Shown: one piece after another, positions 35,532-43,677 of the stretch
How the letters are laid out: each line of letters opens with the position of its first letter
How positions within the stretch are numbered: the first letter of the stretch is position 1
From: Roseinatronobacter bogoriensis DSM 18756
GTDB taxonomy: Bacteria > Pseudomonadota > Alphaproteobacteria > Rhodobacterales > Rhodobacteraceae
NCBI RefSeq assembly: GCF_004366635.1
Contig: NZ_SORN01000006.1
Location: 62,001 to 126,000, forward strand
Direction: 5' to 3'
DNA: 64,000 nucleotides
Notes under the pieces: generated by a model
What the model was told of the DNA's origin: nothing
The model's database searches: none
What the model saw: the letters and a program-made list of their open reading frames with translations, nothing else
Position numbers and translations under genes: made by a program

Positions 35532-36327
35532 GCGCCCAGACCTTGTGAAAATGATGCACAGGCCCGTGCCCGGACCCGACCCCCAGACTGTCAGCCGCAG
35601 CAATTGCACCTTGCAGATAGGCATGTGCACGGCGCACAGCGTCGTCCAGCGCCAAACCCTGCGCCAGCCCTGCTGCAATCGCCGCCGACAGGGTGCATCC
35701 GGTCCCGTGCGTGTTGACCGTGGTCAGGCGCGGTGCAGTCAGGGCGGTGACACCGCCCTCCTCGACCAGCAGATCAACGCATGTACTGCCCGTGCCATGC
35801 CCCCCTTTCATCAGCACCGCCTGCGCGCCCATGCCGCGCAGCGCGTGGCCTTGGGCAATCATCTCGGCCTCGGTCCGGGCGGGGGATGTATCCAGCAGAT
35901 CGGCGGCTTCGGGCAGGTTTGGGGTGACCAACGTGGCAAGGGGCAGTAGTGCATGGCGCAAGCTCTGCAACGCTTCGGGCGGCAACAACCTGTCGCCGGA
36001 TTTCGCCACCATGACCGGGTCCAGCACGACCGGCAGGTGCTGGCCCGCAAGCGCCTGTGCGACGGTTTCGATCGCCTCTGACCCGCCCAGCATGCCCAGT
36101 TTCAGCGCGCGGATGTTCAGATCGTCGAACACAGCGGCAATCTGCGCTGCAATCATGGCAGGACTTGCAGCTTCGACCAGCGTAACCGCGCGGGTGTTTT
36201 GCGCCGTCAGCGCCGTGATGACAGATGCGCCATAGACGCCCAGCGCAGAAAAGGTTTTCAGATCCGCCTGTATCCCGGCGCCGCCGCCAGAATCAGAGCC
36301 TGCTATGGTCAATGCGATGGGAACCAA
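35524..36327 (-). CDS. thiD: HMP / HMP-phosphate kinase
   Basis: A 267-residue ribokinase-fold enzyme phosphorylating HMP twice to HMP-PP. Motifs: IAGSDSGGGAGIQADLKTF, PVVLDPVMVAKSGDRLL, LVTPNLPEAADLL, KGGHGTGSTCVDLL and the catalytic TTVNTHGTGCTLSAAIAAGLAQG. I use the TTG at 36327 because AAGGAG lies 8 nt before it and the family N-terminus (VPIALTIAGSD) begins there. It is the first gene of the operon, right behind the riboswitch. Confidence 0.9.
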   Translation of the reverse strand: MVPIALTIAGSDSGGGAGIQADLKTFSALGVYGASVITALTAQNTRAVTLVEAASPAMIAAQIAAVFDDLNIRALKLGMLGGSEAIETVAQALAGQHLPVVLDPVMVAKSGDRLLPPEALQSLRHALLPLATLVTPNLPEAADLLDTSPARTEAEMIAQGHALRGMGAQAVLMKGGHGTGSTCVDLLVEEGGVTALTAPRLTTVNTHGTGCTLSAAIAAGLAQGLALDDAVRRAHAYLQGAIAAADSLGVGSGHGPVHHFHKVWAHG

Positions 36328-36334
36328 ACTGGCG

Positions 36335-36361
36335 CTCCTTGCTTGAGGGTCAAACGCAAGG
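36335..36361 (-). promoter_or_regulatory. Shine-Dalgarno-sequestering hairpin of thiD
   Basis: On the minus strand CCTTGC (36361-36356) can pair with GCAAGG (36342-36337); the latter contains four of the six bases of the thiD ribosome site AAGGAG (36340-36335). This is the expected form of a translational expression platform for the adjacent TPP aptamer. Confidence 0.6.
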
Positions 36362-36395
36362 ATACGGGCCAGAGATGCTGCGCATCTGTTCGTCA

Positions 36396-36479
36396 CCGTT
36401 CCCTACGCCGGTATGACCCGGATCAGGTTCGATGGGTTGGCTTGCGCCTCTCAGCCCCTGTGACAGGGCACCCCAACGG
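36396..36479 (-). promoter_or_regulatory. TPP riboswitch (THI box)
   Basis: The minus-strand RNA begins with CCGUU pairing with terminal AACGG (P1) and contains the diagnostic blocks GGGGUGCCC, GGGGCUGAGAG, ACCUGAUCCGGGUC and AUACCGGCGUAGGGA in order. It lies 69 nt before the thiD start. Binding of thiamine pyrophosphate should reduce expression of the ten-gene operon. Confidence 0.96.
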
Positions 36480-36490
36480 TTGTGACGGGA

Positions 36491-36519
36491 AAGCTAAATC
36501 TGATCGGGCGGAATGACAA
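36491..36519 (-). promoter_or_regulatory. Putative thi operon promoter
   Basis: Minus strand TTGTCA (36519-36514), 17-bp spacer, TAGCTT (36496-36491). It would start transcription a few bases before the riboswitch. The match to sigma-70 is fair and the spacing ideal. Confidence 0.45.
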
Positions 36520-36603
36520 GGGGGCAGATACCTATGCCGCGCACCAAGCCCCCGGCCCGCTGCGCAGCTTGGCCGGGGATCGGTTGCCAGACTGGATCAC
36601 CCA

Positions 36604-36641
36604 AGAAAAAGCCCCGCCGGCACAGGCATGTGCAGCGGGGC
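36604..36641 (-). terminator. Terminator after the cytochrome c gene
   Basis: Minus strand GCCCCGC pairs with GCGGGGC, with an inner GCACA/TGTGC stem, followed by TTTTTC. It lies 42 bp past the cytochrome stop and separates that gene from the thi promoter and riboswitch. Confidence 0.8.
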
Positions 36642-36683
36642 AGATCGAGGCCGGAAGCACATCCGGCATTGGCGGGTCTCAGG

Positions 36684-37637
36684 TCAGTTCGCGCTGCTGG
36701 CGTTCAGGAAGCCAAGCACATCAATCCTGTCCTGTTCATTGCGCAACCCGCGAAACGCCATCTGGTTGCCGGGAATGTAGCTGTCAGGGTTTTCCAGCCA
36801 TGCCAGAAGTGATTCCACTGTCCAGACGCCCCCATGTTCCGAGAGAGAGCGTGAATAGCGCCACCCTTCTGCGGCGGCGACCTCACGCCCGATAATGTTC
36901 ACAAGATGTGGCCCACCACGGTTTTGTTCGGCATCATGGATATGGCAGGCGCGACATTGACGCCATACGCTTTCACCATTGGCAATATCTGCGCCAGCCA
37001 GAAGGGCCAGTGCATCGTCATCACCTGCGGCAACATCTTGCGCAGCATCTTCGGTCGCTTCAGCTTCGGCTGCTTCAGCCTCCACGGCTTCCTCGGTCGC
37101 TTCTGCCTCGGCCACGTCGGCTTCCACAGCTTCCTCGGTTGCCTCTGCCTCGGCCACGTCGGCCTCCACAGCATCCTCGGTTGCCTCTGCCTCAGCCACA
37201 TCAGTTTCCACAGCTTCCTCAGTTGCCTCTGCCTCAGCCACGTCAGCTTCCACGGCATCCTCGGTTGCCTCTGCCTCGGCCACATCAGCTTCCACGGCAT
37301 CCTCAGCTACCTCAGCCTCAGCCACATCGGTCTCGATGGCGTCTTCGGCAATCTCTGCTTCGACAGGCGCTTCGTCACTGTCTGCGGCAAGCGCCTGTGC
37401 GCGCGCGGCCTCCGCTTCGCTGGCAAGGTCGCGCGGAATCCGGTAAACAGACGGCACAGTTGCTGTCTGGGTTTCTTCGACCGGTGGGTTCGCACGCGCA
37501 GCGACTGCGCGCTCTCTTGCGCCAAAGGCGTCAACAAGTACGATCAGAAACAGCAGGACCAAACCGCCGATGACCAAGGCACGCACCGCCCCGTCGCCCG
37601 GCATTCTTTTGCGAAGTTCTTCTAACCAAGACTCCAT
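36684..37637 (-). CDS. Membrane-anchored cytochrome c with acidic tandem-repeat linker
   Basis: A 317-residue protein: one N-terminal membrane helix (about residues 20-37), a long Ala/Glu/Asp linker, and a class I cytochrome c domain with heme site C228-x-x-C231-H232 (CRACH) and probable axial M293 in NQMAFRGL. Layout matches anchored electron carriers such as cytochrome c-y or CycM/c552, which shuttle electrons from bc1 to oxidases, but those are shorter. Residues 100-197 are seven 14-residue repeats (AVEADVAEAEATED type), which account for the extra length. Start chosen so the anchor is near the N-terminus. Confidence 0.88.
   Translation of the reverse strand: MESWLEELRKRMPGDGAVRALVIGGLVLLFLIVLVDAFGARERAVAARANPPVEETQTATVPSVYRIPRDLASEAEAARAQALAADSDEAPVEAEIAEDAIETDVAEAEVAEDAVEADVAEAEATEDAVEADVAEAEATEEAVETDVAEAEATEDAVEADVAEAEATEEAVEADVAEAEATEEAVEAEAAEAEATEDAAQDVAAGDDDALALLAGADIANGESVWRQCRACHIHDAEQNRGGPHLVNIIGREVAAAEGWRYSRSLSEHGGVWTVESLLAWLENPDSYIPGNQMAFRGLRNEQDRIDVLGFLNASSAN
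37047..37340 (-). repeat. Seven 42-bp in-frame tandem repeats
   Basis: Seven units of exactly 14 codons encode AVEADVAEAEATED and close variants (T/A at position 4, D/E at position 14; first and last units more diverged). Each unit is 42 bp, keeping the frame. The middle units are nearly identical at DNA level, so copy number could change by slippage or recombination. Confidence 0.9.
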
Positions 37638-37787
37638 TCCGACCTCCAAAAACCATGTGTACATGAGCGTAATCAGTCGCTCGACTTATAAATGCCCGGA
37701 CGGACAGTTTCCAGATACAACCGTATAATTGGCGCGTTATGTCACGGGGTAGGCCGCAAGGGACTGCGCTGCGGGTTATGTCCCGTC

Positions 37788-38672
37788 TCACTGCTGCGAG
37801 AAGCGCCGCGCCTCGGCCAGAAGGGCATTCAGCACTGGCGTATGCGGTTCGCGCCACGGCGCGATCAGCCCGACCTGCTTTGCACCGCCCTCGCCTTGCA
37901 AGGGCACAGCACACAGCCCCGGTGTCGCTGCGAACAAGGTCGCAGTATGGGCATTGACCACACTGACCCAGGGCCCTTCCTGCACATGGGCGACCAGCGC
38001 CACGACAGAGTTCGATTCCAACTGCGGCGCGACAGGCACATTGGCGCGCGCAAGTTCATTATTGATGATCCTTCGATTCTGCATGTCCTGCGTCAGCAGA
38101 CAGAGCGGCAGATCAGCCAGTTCAGCCCAATCCAGCGCCGGGCGTTTGGCCAAGGCGTGATCGACCCGCATCAATAAAAGATAGCGTTCCTGATACAGCG
38201 GTTCGGTGACCACGCGGCCCAAGGGTTCGTTATCCAGATAGGACACTCCCGCATCCAGTTGCAGATTGTCGATCTGATGCAGGATCTCGATTGAGGACCG
38301 CGAGAGGATTTCGATCTTCACATTGGGATGGCGGCGCAGATAGGGGCCGGTCAGTTGCGCGATCATGGGCAATGCAGTCGGCACCACCCCAAGGCGCAGA
38401 TTGCCCGACAAGCCGTGCCGCGCGGCGCGCATCTCTTCTTTCAGGGTCCGGGCATCGCCCACAATGCGGCGCGCCCAGTCCAGCACCCGCGCGCCCTCCG
38501 GCGTCAGCCCCTCAAAGCGCGCCCCGCGCCAGACAAGCTGCACACCAAGTTCCCCCTCAAGCTGCTTTATGGCAGAGGACAGCGAGGGTTGGCTTACGCC
38601 GCAACGTTCTGCCGCGCGGCCAAAATGGCGCTCGGTGGCAAGGGCGATGAACATTTCCAGACGATCCAGCAT
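37788..38672 (-). CDS. LysR-family transcriptional regulator
   Basis: A 294-residue regulator with an N-terminal winged helix (MLDRLEMFIALATERHFGRAAERCGVSQPSLSSAIKQLEGELG) and a C-terminal effector-binding domain. It is divergent from the S49 peptidase gene with 97 bp between, where a LysR site would be expected, but no clear T-N11-A palindrome stood out. The target and inducer are unknown. Confidence 0.9.
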   Translation of the reverse strand: MLDRLEMFIALATERHFGRAAERCGVSQPSLSSAIKQLEGELGVQLVWRGARFEGLTPEGARVLDWARRIVGDARTLKEEMRAARHGLSGNLRLGVVPTALPMIAQLTGPYLRRHPNVKIEILSRSSIEILHQIDNLQLDAGVSYLDNEPLGRVVTEPLYQERYLLLMRVDHALAKRPALDWAELADLPLCLLTQDMQNRRIINNELARANVPVAPQLESNSVVALVAHVQEGPWVSVVNAHTATLFAATPGLCAVPLQGEGGAKQVGLIAPWREPHTPVLNALLAEARRFSQQ

Positions 38673-38769
38673 GATGCCGCCTATCTGACCCGACTGGCCT
38701 GCGCGTGCAAGTGTGCATTCTTTTGGGCGCCTCTTGTTGCGCCACTATAATCGCCTTACATGCAGCGCC

Positions 38770-39570
38770 ATGAACAAGATTATGTCGCTTATAAAACGCA
38801 AACCTTCCGTGGCCGTCATTCGCTTGCAAGGCATGATTGCCAGCGGCAGCAATCCGGGGCGGCTGAATGATGCCAGCCTTGCGCCGCTAATTGAAATGGC
38901 GTTCCGGCGCGGCAAGCCCAAGGCAGTGGCGCTGGTGATCAATTCGCCCGGTGGCAGTCCGGTCCAGTCGGCGCTGATTGCCGCGCGCATCCGCAGACTG
39001 GCGGCAGAGGTGGAGATTCCCGTCCACGCGTTTGTAGAGGATGTCGCGGCCTCTGGCGGGTATTGGCTGGCAACTGCGGCAGATGATATATTTGTCGATG
39101 GCAATTCGATTGTCGGGTCCATCGGGGTGATTTCAGCAGGGTTTGGCCTGCATGAGGCATTGAACCGCTACGGCGTTGAACGGCGGGTCTATACTTCGGG
39201 CAAGTCGAAATCGCAGCTTGACCCGTTCAGCCCTGAAAACCCTGACGATGTTGCGCGCCTGCGCAGTTTGCAGGACCAGGTGCATCAGAATTTCATTGCG
39301 CAGGTGAAGTCGCGGCGCGGTGCGAAACTGGCGGATGATGACAGCCTGTTTACCGGCGAATTCTGGGTCGGCAATCGCGCGGTAGAGCTTGGTCTGGTCG
39401 ATGGGCTGGGCCATCTGGTGCCGATTATGAAAGAGCGCTACGGCGACAAGGTACGGTTTCGCATTTACGGAATGCGCCGCCCGTTTCTGTCCCGTCTGGG
39501 GCTGTCGCTTCTGTCCGACACAATGGCTTTGGCCGAAGAACGCGCGCTTTATGCCCGCTACGGGGTATAA
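38770..39570 (+). CDS. S49 family serine peptidase (SppA/SohB-like)
   Basis: A 266-residue protease of the signal-peptide-peptidase A family. The likely nucleophile serine is in VAASGGYWLA and the general-base lysine in YTSGKSKSQLDPF; LVINSPGGSPVQSALIAARI is the oxyanion-side motif. There is no obvious membrane helix, unlike SppA. Start at MNKIMSLIKRKPS; upstream frame is unsupported. Followed after 3 nt by a small gene and then the antiporter, suggesting co-transcription. Confidence 0.87.
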   Translation: MNKIMSLIKRKPSVAVIRLQGMIASGSNPGRLNDASLAPLIEMAFRRGKPKAVALVINSPGGSPVQSALIAARIRRLAAEVEIPVHAFVEDVAASGGYWLATAADDIFVDGNSIVGSIGVISAGFGLHEALNRYGVERRVYTSGKSKSQLDPFSPENPDDVARLRSLQDQVHQNFIAQVKSRRGAKLADDDSLFTGEFWVGNRAVELGLVDGLGHLVPIMKERYGDKVRFRIYGMRRPFLSRLGLSLLSDTMALAEERALYARYGV

Positions 39571-39573
39571 GAC

Positions 39574-39765
39574 GTGATTATCAAGATCGTTGCCGCATTT
39601 CTAGTTTTCATGGTGGTCATGGGCGCGATCCAGAAGTTTCTGAACCCGAACCACAAGACGCCATTGGACAAATTAAGGTCCGCAAAACTGCCCCGCCCCC
39701 GTAAATGCAGTCGTTGCGGCAAGTTCATGCTGCGCGGCGATGCGTGTGATTGTAAGGAAAAGTAA
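39574..39765 (+). CDS. Small membrane protein with C-terminal zinc-ribbon-like cysteines
   Basis: A 63-residue protein starting at GTG 3 nt after the peptidase stop. One membrane helix (IIKIVAAFLVFMVVMGAI), then a basic stretch and KCSRCGKFMLRGDACDC, four cysteines as C-x-x-C and C-x-C that could hold zinc. Function unknown. Its position between an S49 peptidase and an ion antiporter and its spacing (3 nt each side) indicate a translated operon member. Confidence 0.75.
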   Translation: MIIKIVAAFLVFMVVMGAIQKFLNPNHKTPLDKLRSAKLPRPRKCSRCGKFMLRGDACDCKEK

Positions 39766-39768
39766 TTC

Positions 39769-40710
39769 ATGTTGATCGATCTTCTGCTTGTTGCAGGAGG
39801 GCTTGTTCTGCTCTTGTTTGCAGGCGATTTTCTCGTGCGTGGCGCTGTCAACCTGTCGTTGAGGTTGGGTATTCCTGCCTTTCTGGTGGGGATGACCGTG
39901 GTTGCGTTCGGCACATCCGCCCCTGAATTGCTGGTCTCGGTGCAGGCGGTGCTTGCAGGTGCGGGCGGTTTGGCGCTGGGCAATGTCGTGGGGTCCAATA
40001 TTGCCAATATCCTGCTGGTCATGGGCGCGCCTGCGCTGTTGGCCCCTGTGCTGCTGGGCCGCGAAAGCCTGCGCGATTTTTCGATCATGATCGGGGCCAC
40101 GCTGCTGTTCATTGCGCTGGCTTTTACCGGTGTCATAGGGCTGTGGCAGGCGTTGGTCCTGCTGGCGGCTTTCGGCCTGTTCATGGCTGACAGCATCATC
40201 CGTGGCAGAAAGGCGCGTATTGATCTTGACGAGTTGGAAGGCGCGGACCCGAACCTGCACGGGCCGAAAATTGCACTATTTCTGGCACTTGGGCTGATTG
40301 GCCTGCCAATTGGCGCGCAATTGCTGGTCACCGGCGCTGTGGATATTGCCGAGGCGCTGGGTGTCTCTGATGTGGTGATCGGTTTGACGATTGTAGCCAT
40401 CGGCACCTCGCTGCCGGAATTGGCGACAACCCTCATGGCGGCGCTGCGCCGCGAAGGCGGGGTGGCGCTGGGCAATATCCTTGGATCGAACCTGTTCAAC
40501 CTGCTGCTTATCCTTGGCGTGGCGGGTGTGATCGGGCCGATGACCGTTCCGGCAGAAATGCTGCGGCTTGATCTTTGGGTAATGCTGGGCGCGGCCTTGG
40601 TGCTTGCGCCGTTCATCTGGGGCGGGCGGCCCATTGGTCGCGCATTCGGGGCGATATTGCTTTTGGCATATCTGGGCTATCTGTGGGCTCTGTTCCTGAA
40701 CGGAGGATAG
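39769..40710 (+). CDS. Calcium/sodium antiporter (CaCA family)
   Basis: A 313-residue inner-membrane protein of about ten helices. The two inverted alpha repeats are visible: VVAFGTSAPELLVSVQAVLAG-LALGNVVGSNIANILLV and IVAIGTSLPELATTLMAALRR-VALGNILGSNLFNLLLI, with the ion-binding glutamates in SAPE and SLPE. It resembles YrbG/CaxA and exchanges Na+ (or H+) for Ca2+. AAGGAAAAG precedes the ATG. Confidence 0.93.
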   Translation: MLIDLLLVAGGLVLLLFAGDFLVRGAVNLSLRLGIPAFLVGMTVVAFGTSAPELLVSVQAVLAGAGGLALGNVVGSNIANILLVMGAPALLAPVLLGRESLRDFSIMIGATLLFIALAFTGVIGLWQALVLLAAFGLFMADSIIRGRKARIDLDELEGADPNLHGPKIALFLALGLIGLPIGAQLLVTGAVDIAEALGVSDVVIGLTIVAIGTSLPELATTLMAALRREGGVALGNILGSNLFNLLLILGVAGVIGPMTVPAEMLRLDLWVMLGAALVLAPFIWGGRPIGRAFGAILLLAYLGYLWALFLNGG

Positions 40711-40713
40711 TCC

Positions 40714-41502
40714 TTGAGCAAAGCTTTGGTCACCGGCGCCGCGCAGCGGCTGGGGCGCGCAATGGCGCTATATCTGGCGCAGCGCGGCTATGATGTGGCG
40801 ATTCATTACGCGAATTCAGCGCAAGCAGCAGAGGAACTGGCGCAGGAGATCGAAGGGCTGGGGCGCAAGGCCATATGCCTGCGCGCCGATCTGCTGGACG
40901 AGGCCGCCCTCGCCCCACTGGTGCCGGATGCATCTCGCGCGCTTGGTGGGCCGCTGACAGTACTGGTCAACAACGCATCAATCTTCGAGCAGGACTCGAT
41001 CGCCACGGCCACCCGCGAAAGCTGGGACAGGCATCTGATGTCCAACCTTCGTGCGCCCTTTGTCCTGACCCAGCAATTCGCCGCGCAATGTCCGCCGCCA
41101 CTTCCTGATAGCGCTGAAGAGCCGGTTGCACAGGGTCTGGTCGTCAATATGATCGACCAGAAAGTGCGCAAGCTGACGCCCGAGCATATGACCTATTCCA
41201 TTGCCAAGATGGGGTTATGGGCCTTTACCCGCATGGCCGCACAAGAGCTTGGGCCGAAAATTCGGGTTAATGCCATCGGCCCCGGCCCCACCCTGCAAGC
41301 CGCTGACCAGCCTTTGGACCAGTATCAGCACAGCCGTGAATCCACGGTGCTCGGGCGTGGCGCGAACCCTGATGACATTACCGCTGCCTTGGGTTTTTTC
41401 CTTGATGCACACGCGGTTACAGGCCAGCTTTTATGTGTCGATGGCGGGCAACATCTGATCTGGAAGACCCCCGACATCACAGGGCCAGACATGCCATCCT
41501 AG
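40714..41502 (+). CDS. SDR-family oxidoreductase, pteridine-reductase-like
   Basis: A 262-residue NAD(P)-dependent reductase. The cofactor motif is TGAAQRLG, the T-G-x-x-x-R-x-G form of pteridine reductases (PTR1/FolM) rather than the usual T-G-x-x-x-G-x-G; NNASIFE and active-site Y-S-I-A-K also fit. It may reduce dihydromonapterin or dihydrofolate. The TTG start is preceded by GGAGG at 8 nt and lies 3 nt after the antiporter. Confidence 0.82.
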   Translation: MSKALVTGAAQRLGRAMALYLAQRGYDVAIHYANSAQAAEELAQEIEGLGRKAICLRADLLDEAALAPLVPDASRALGGPLTVLVNNASIFEQDSIATATRESWDRHLMSNLRAPFVLTQQFAAQCPPPLPDSAEEPVAQGLVVNMIDQKVRKLTPEHMTYSIAKMGLWAFTRMAAQELGPKIRVNAIGPGPTLQAADQPLDQYQHSRESTVLGRGANPDDITAALGFFLDAHAVTGQLLCVDGGQHLIWKTPDITGPDMPS

Positions 41503-41792
41503 GCCAAAAGACCGAAGTTGTGCACTGTTCACAGACATGTCACAGGAATGAGATAAATTCTGTAGGATTTTCATATGGTTGTCAGAATCAAAAAAAATCC
41601 CATTTATTTTCAGTTAGTTATATATCTGCACATTTTTTAGGCAAGTTGGAGATTGGCCTTTTAATCAAGGGAAAATGCCCTTAATCCAGTTTCTTTCCAC
41701 AAGGTTATCCACAGGTTCCGTGGACATGATTCAGGTTGTAGGAACGTCGAAAACATTGCAGAGCCAGAAAGAATCACGCAAACCGATAGGCC
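41503..41792. other. AT-rich intergenic island with a perfect DnaA box
   Basis: The 290 bp before uvrC are strikingly AT-rich compared with the surroundings (runs such as AATCAAAAAAAATCCC and TTAGTTATATATCTG). TTATCCACA at 41705-41713 is an exact DnaA-box consensus. Further sites differ by two bases (for example CTTTCCACA just upstream). It probably also holds the uvrC promoter. No gene is visible. Confidence 0.6.
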
Positions 41793-43673
41793 ATGTCAGA
41801 CGAACCCGAAGAAATCATTAAGACCGGTTCTGAAACGCGGGGTCATGCCTGCATTCAGTCCTATCTGAAGACGCTGGACAAATCACCCGGCGTCTACCGG
41901 ATGCTGAACGAGAAATCCGAAGTGCTTTATGTCGGCAAGGCGCGTAATCTGCGCGCGCGGGTGTCGAATTATGCGCGCCCGTCGGGTCACTCGGCGCGGA
42001 TCGCGCGGATGATCTCTGAAACCACCGCGATGATGTTCCTGACCACGCGCACCGAAACCGAGGCGCTGCTGCTGGAGCAGAACCTGATCAAGCAATTGAA
42101 GCCGCGCTACAATGTGCTGCTGCGTGACGACAAGAGCTTTCCCTATATCCTGCTGCCCAAGGACCATGCTTTTCCCCAGTTGCGCAAGCATCGCGGTCGG
42201 CGCGCAACCAAGGGCAGCTATTTCGGTCCTTTTGCCAGTGCAGGGGCCGTGAACCGCACGCTCAACCAGTTGCAGCGCGTGTTCTTGCTGCGCAACTGCA
42301 CGGATTCCGTGTTCAACAGCCGCACGCGCCCCTGCCTTCTCTATCAGATCAAACGCTGCTCTGCGCCGTGTGTGGGCTATATTTCCGAGCGTGATTACGC
42401 CGGGCTGGTGGCCGATGCCGAACGCTTTCTGTCGGGCAAAAGCACGAAAATACAGGCGCAACTGGCGGAAGAAATGGGCAAAGCCTCTGACGCGATGGAG
42501 TTTGAACGCGCGGCTGCCCTGCGCGACCGCATTCGCGCATTGACGAATGTCCAGCAAAATCAGGGCATTAACCCCAGATCAGTGGCGGAGGCTGATGTCA
42601 TTTCGGTACATCTCGAAAAGGGGCAAGCTTGCGTGCAGGTATTTTTCATCCGCGCCAATCAAAGCTGGGGCAACCGCGATTTCTACCCGGCCACAGGGGC
42701 CGGGGCAGAAGAGCCGGAAATCCTGGAAGCGTTTCTGGGCCAGTTTTATGACAGCAAGGAACCGCCCCGTCTGGTGCTGCTGTCGCATGAGATCGAAAAT
42801 ACAGACCTGATGGGCGCCCTTCTGTCTGAACGCGCAGGCCGCAAGGTCGAGATTGCCACCCCCCAACGCGGGGAAAAGGCGGAACTGGTCGAAAACGCAT
42901 TGCGCAATGCCCGCGAGAGCCTTGCGCGACGCATGGCGCAGAATGCTGCGCAGGGCCGTATGCTGGAAGCTCTGGCCGAAGCTTTCGGGCTGGAGGGGCC
43001 GCCTGCCCGGATCGAAGTTTATGACAACAGCCATATTCAGGGCACCGATGCCGTGGGCGCCATGATCGTGGCAGGCGCGGACGGGTTTATAAAAAGCCAG
43101 TATCGCAAATTCAATATTCGTGGCGATGGCCTGACGCCGGGCGATGATTTCGGCATGATGAAAGAGGTGCTGACCCGCCGGTTTGAGAGGCTGCTGAAAG
43201 AGGACCCGGACAGGCAGGGCGAAACATGGCCCGACCTGTTGTTGATTGATGGCGGCGCAGGGCAGATCAGTGCTGTGGCGGGAATCATGGCTGATCTGGG
43301 TGTTGATGACATTCCGGTGGTGGGGGTGGCCAAAGGTATTGACCGCGACGCAGGCAAAGAGGAATTCCACCGCCCTGGTGGCCGCCCCTTTGCGCTGCGC
43401 CACAATGATCCGGTGCTGTATTTCATCCAGCGTCTGCGCGATGAGGCGCATAGATTCGCGATTGGCACGCATCGCGCCAAACGCGCCAAATCGGTCAGCG
43501 CATCCCCGCTGGACGGGATCGCAGGCGTGGGGCCGGGGCGCAAGCGTGCGCTTCTGGCGCATTTCGGTTCAGCCAAGGCCGTGGCGCGGGCGGGCCTGTC
43601 GGATTTGCAGGCCGTGGACGGGATTTCCGAGGCACTGGCGCAGGTTATCCACGACCATCTGAACGAGAGGTAA
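41793..43673 (+). CDS. uvrC: Excinuclease ABC subunit C
   Basis: A 626-residue nucleotide-excision-repair nuclease making the two incisions around damage. Domains in order: GIY-YIG (SPGVYRMLNEKSEVLYVGKARNL, near residue 32), a cysteine cluster (CLLYQIKRCSAPCVGY), the UVR/UvrB-binding helix (near residue 230), the RNase H-like endonuclease (IEVYDNSHIQGTDAVGAMIV ... LLIDGGAGQI) and C-terminal helix-hairpin-helix repeats (LDGIAGVGPGRKRALLAHFG). No SOS box is seen upstream. Confidence 0.96.
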   Translation: MSDEPEEIIKTGSETRGHACIQSYLKTLDKSPGVYRMLNEKSEVLYVGKARNLRARVSNYARPSGHSARIARMISETTAMMFLTTRTETEALLLEQNLIKQLKPRYNVLLRDDKSFPYILLPKDHAFPQLRKHRGRRATKGSYFGPFASAGAVNRTLNQLQRVFLLRNCTDSVFNSRTRPCLLYQIKRCSAPCVGYISERDYAGLVADAERFLSGKSTKIQAQLAEEMGKASDAMEFERAAALRDRIRALTNVQQNQGINPRSVAEADVISVHLEKGQACVQVFFIRANQSWGNRDFYPATGAGAEEPEILEAFLGQFYDSKEPPRLVLLSHEIENTDLMGALLSERAGRKVEIATPQRGEKAELVENALRNARESLARRMAQNAAQGRMLEALAEAFGLEGPPARIEVYDNSHIQGTDAVGAMIVAGADGFIKSQYRKFNIRGDGLTPGDDFGMMKEVLTRRFERLLKEDPDRQGETWPDLLLIDGGAGQISAVAGIMADLGVDDIPVVGVAKGIDRDAGKEEFHRPGGRPFALRHNDPVLYFIQRLRDEAHRFAIGTHRAKRAKSVSASPLDGIAGVGPGRKRALLAHFGSAKAVARAGLSDLQAVDGISEALAQVIHDHLNER

Positions 43674-43677
43674 GCAG

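Noticed and set aside
37047..37340. Regular ~42-bp periodicity that could be mistaken for a CRISPR array
   Set aside because: No repeat/spacer alternation; the units are in-frame coding repeats and no cas genes are present.
36979..37446. Plus-strand frame rich in Ala and Ser (ASSVASASATSAS repeats)
   Set aside because: It is the antisense of the acidic repeat in the cytochrome c gene; the repetitive look comes from the 42-bp tandem units read backwards.
41503..41792. Chromosomal replication origin
   Set aside because: One perfect DnaA box and AT-richness are suggestive, but there is no cluster of exact boxes and none of the usual origin-linked genes nearby.
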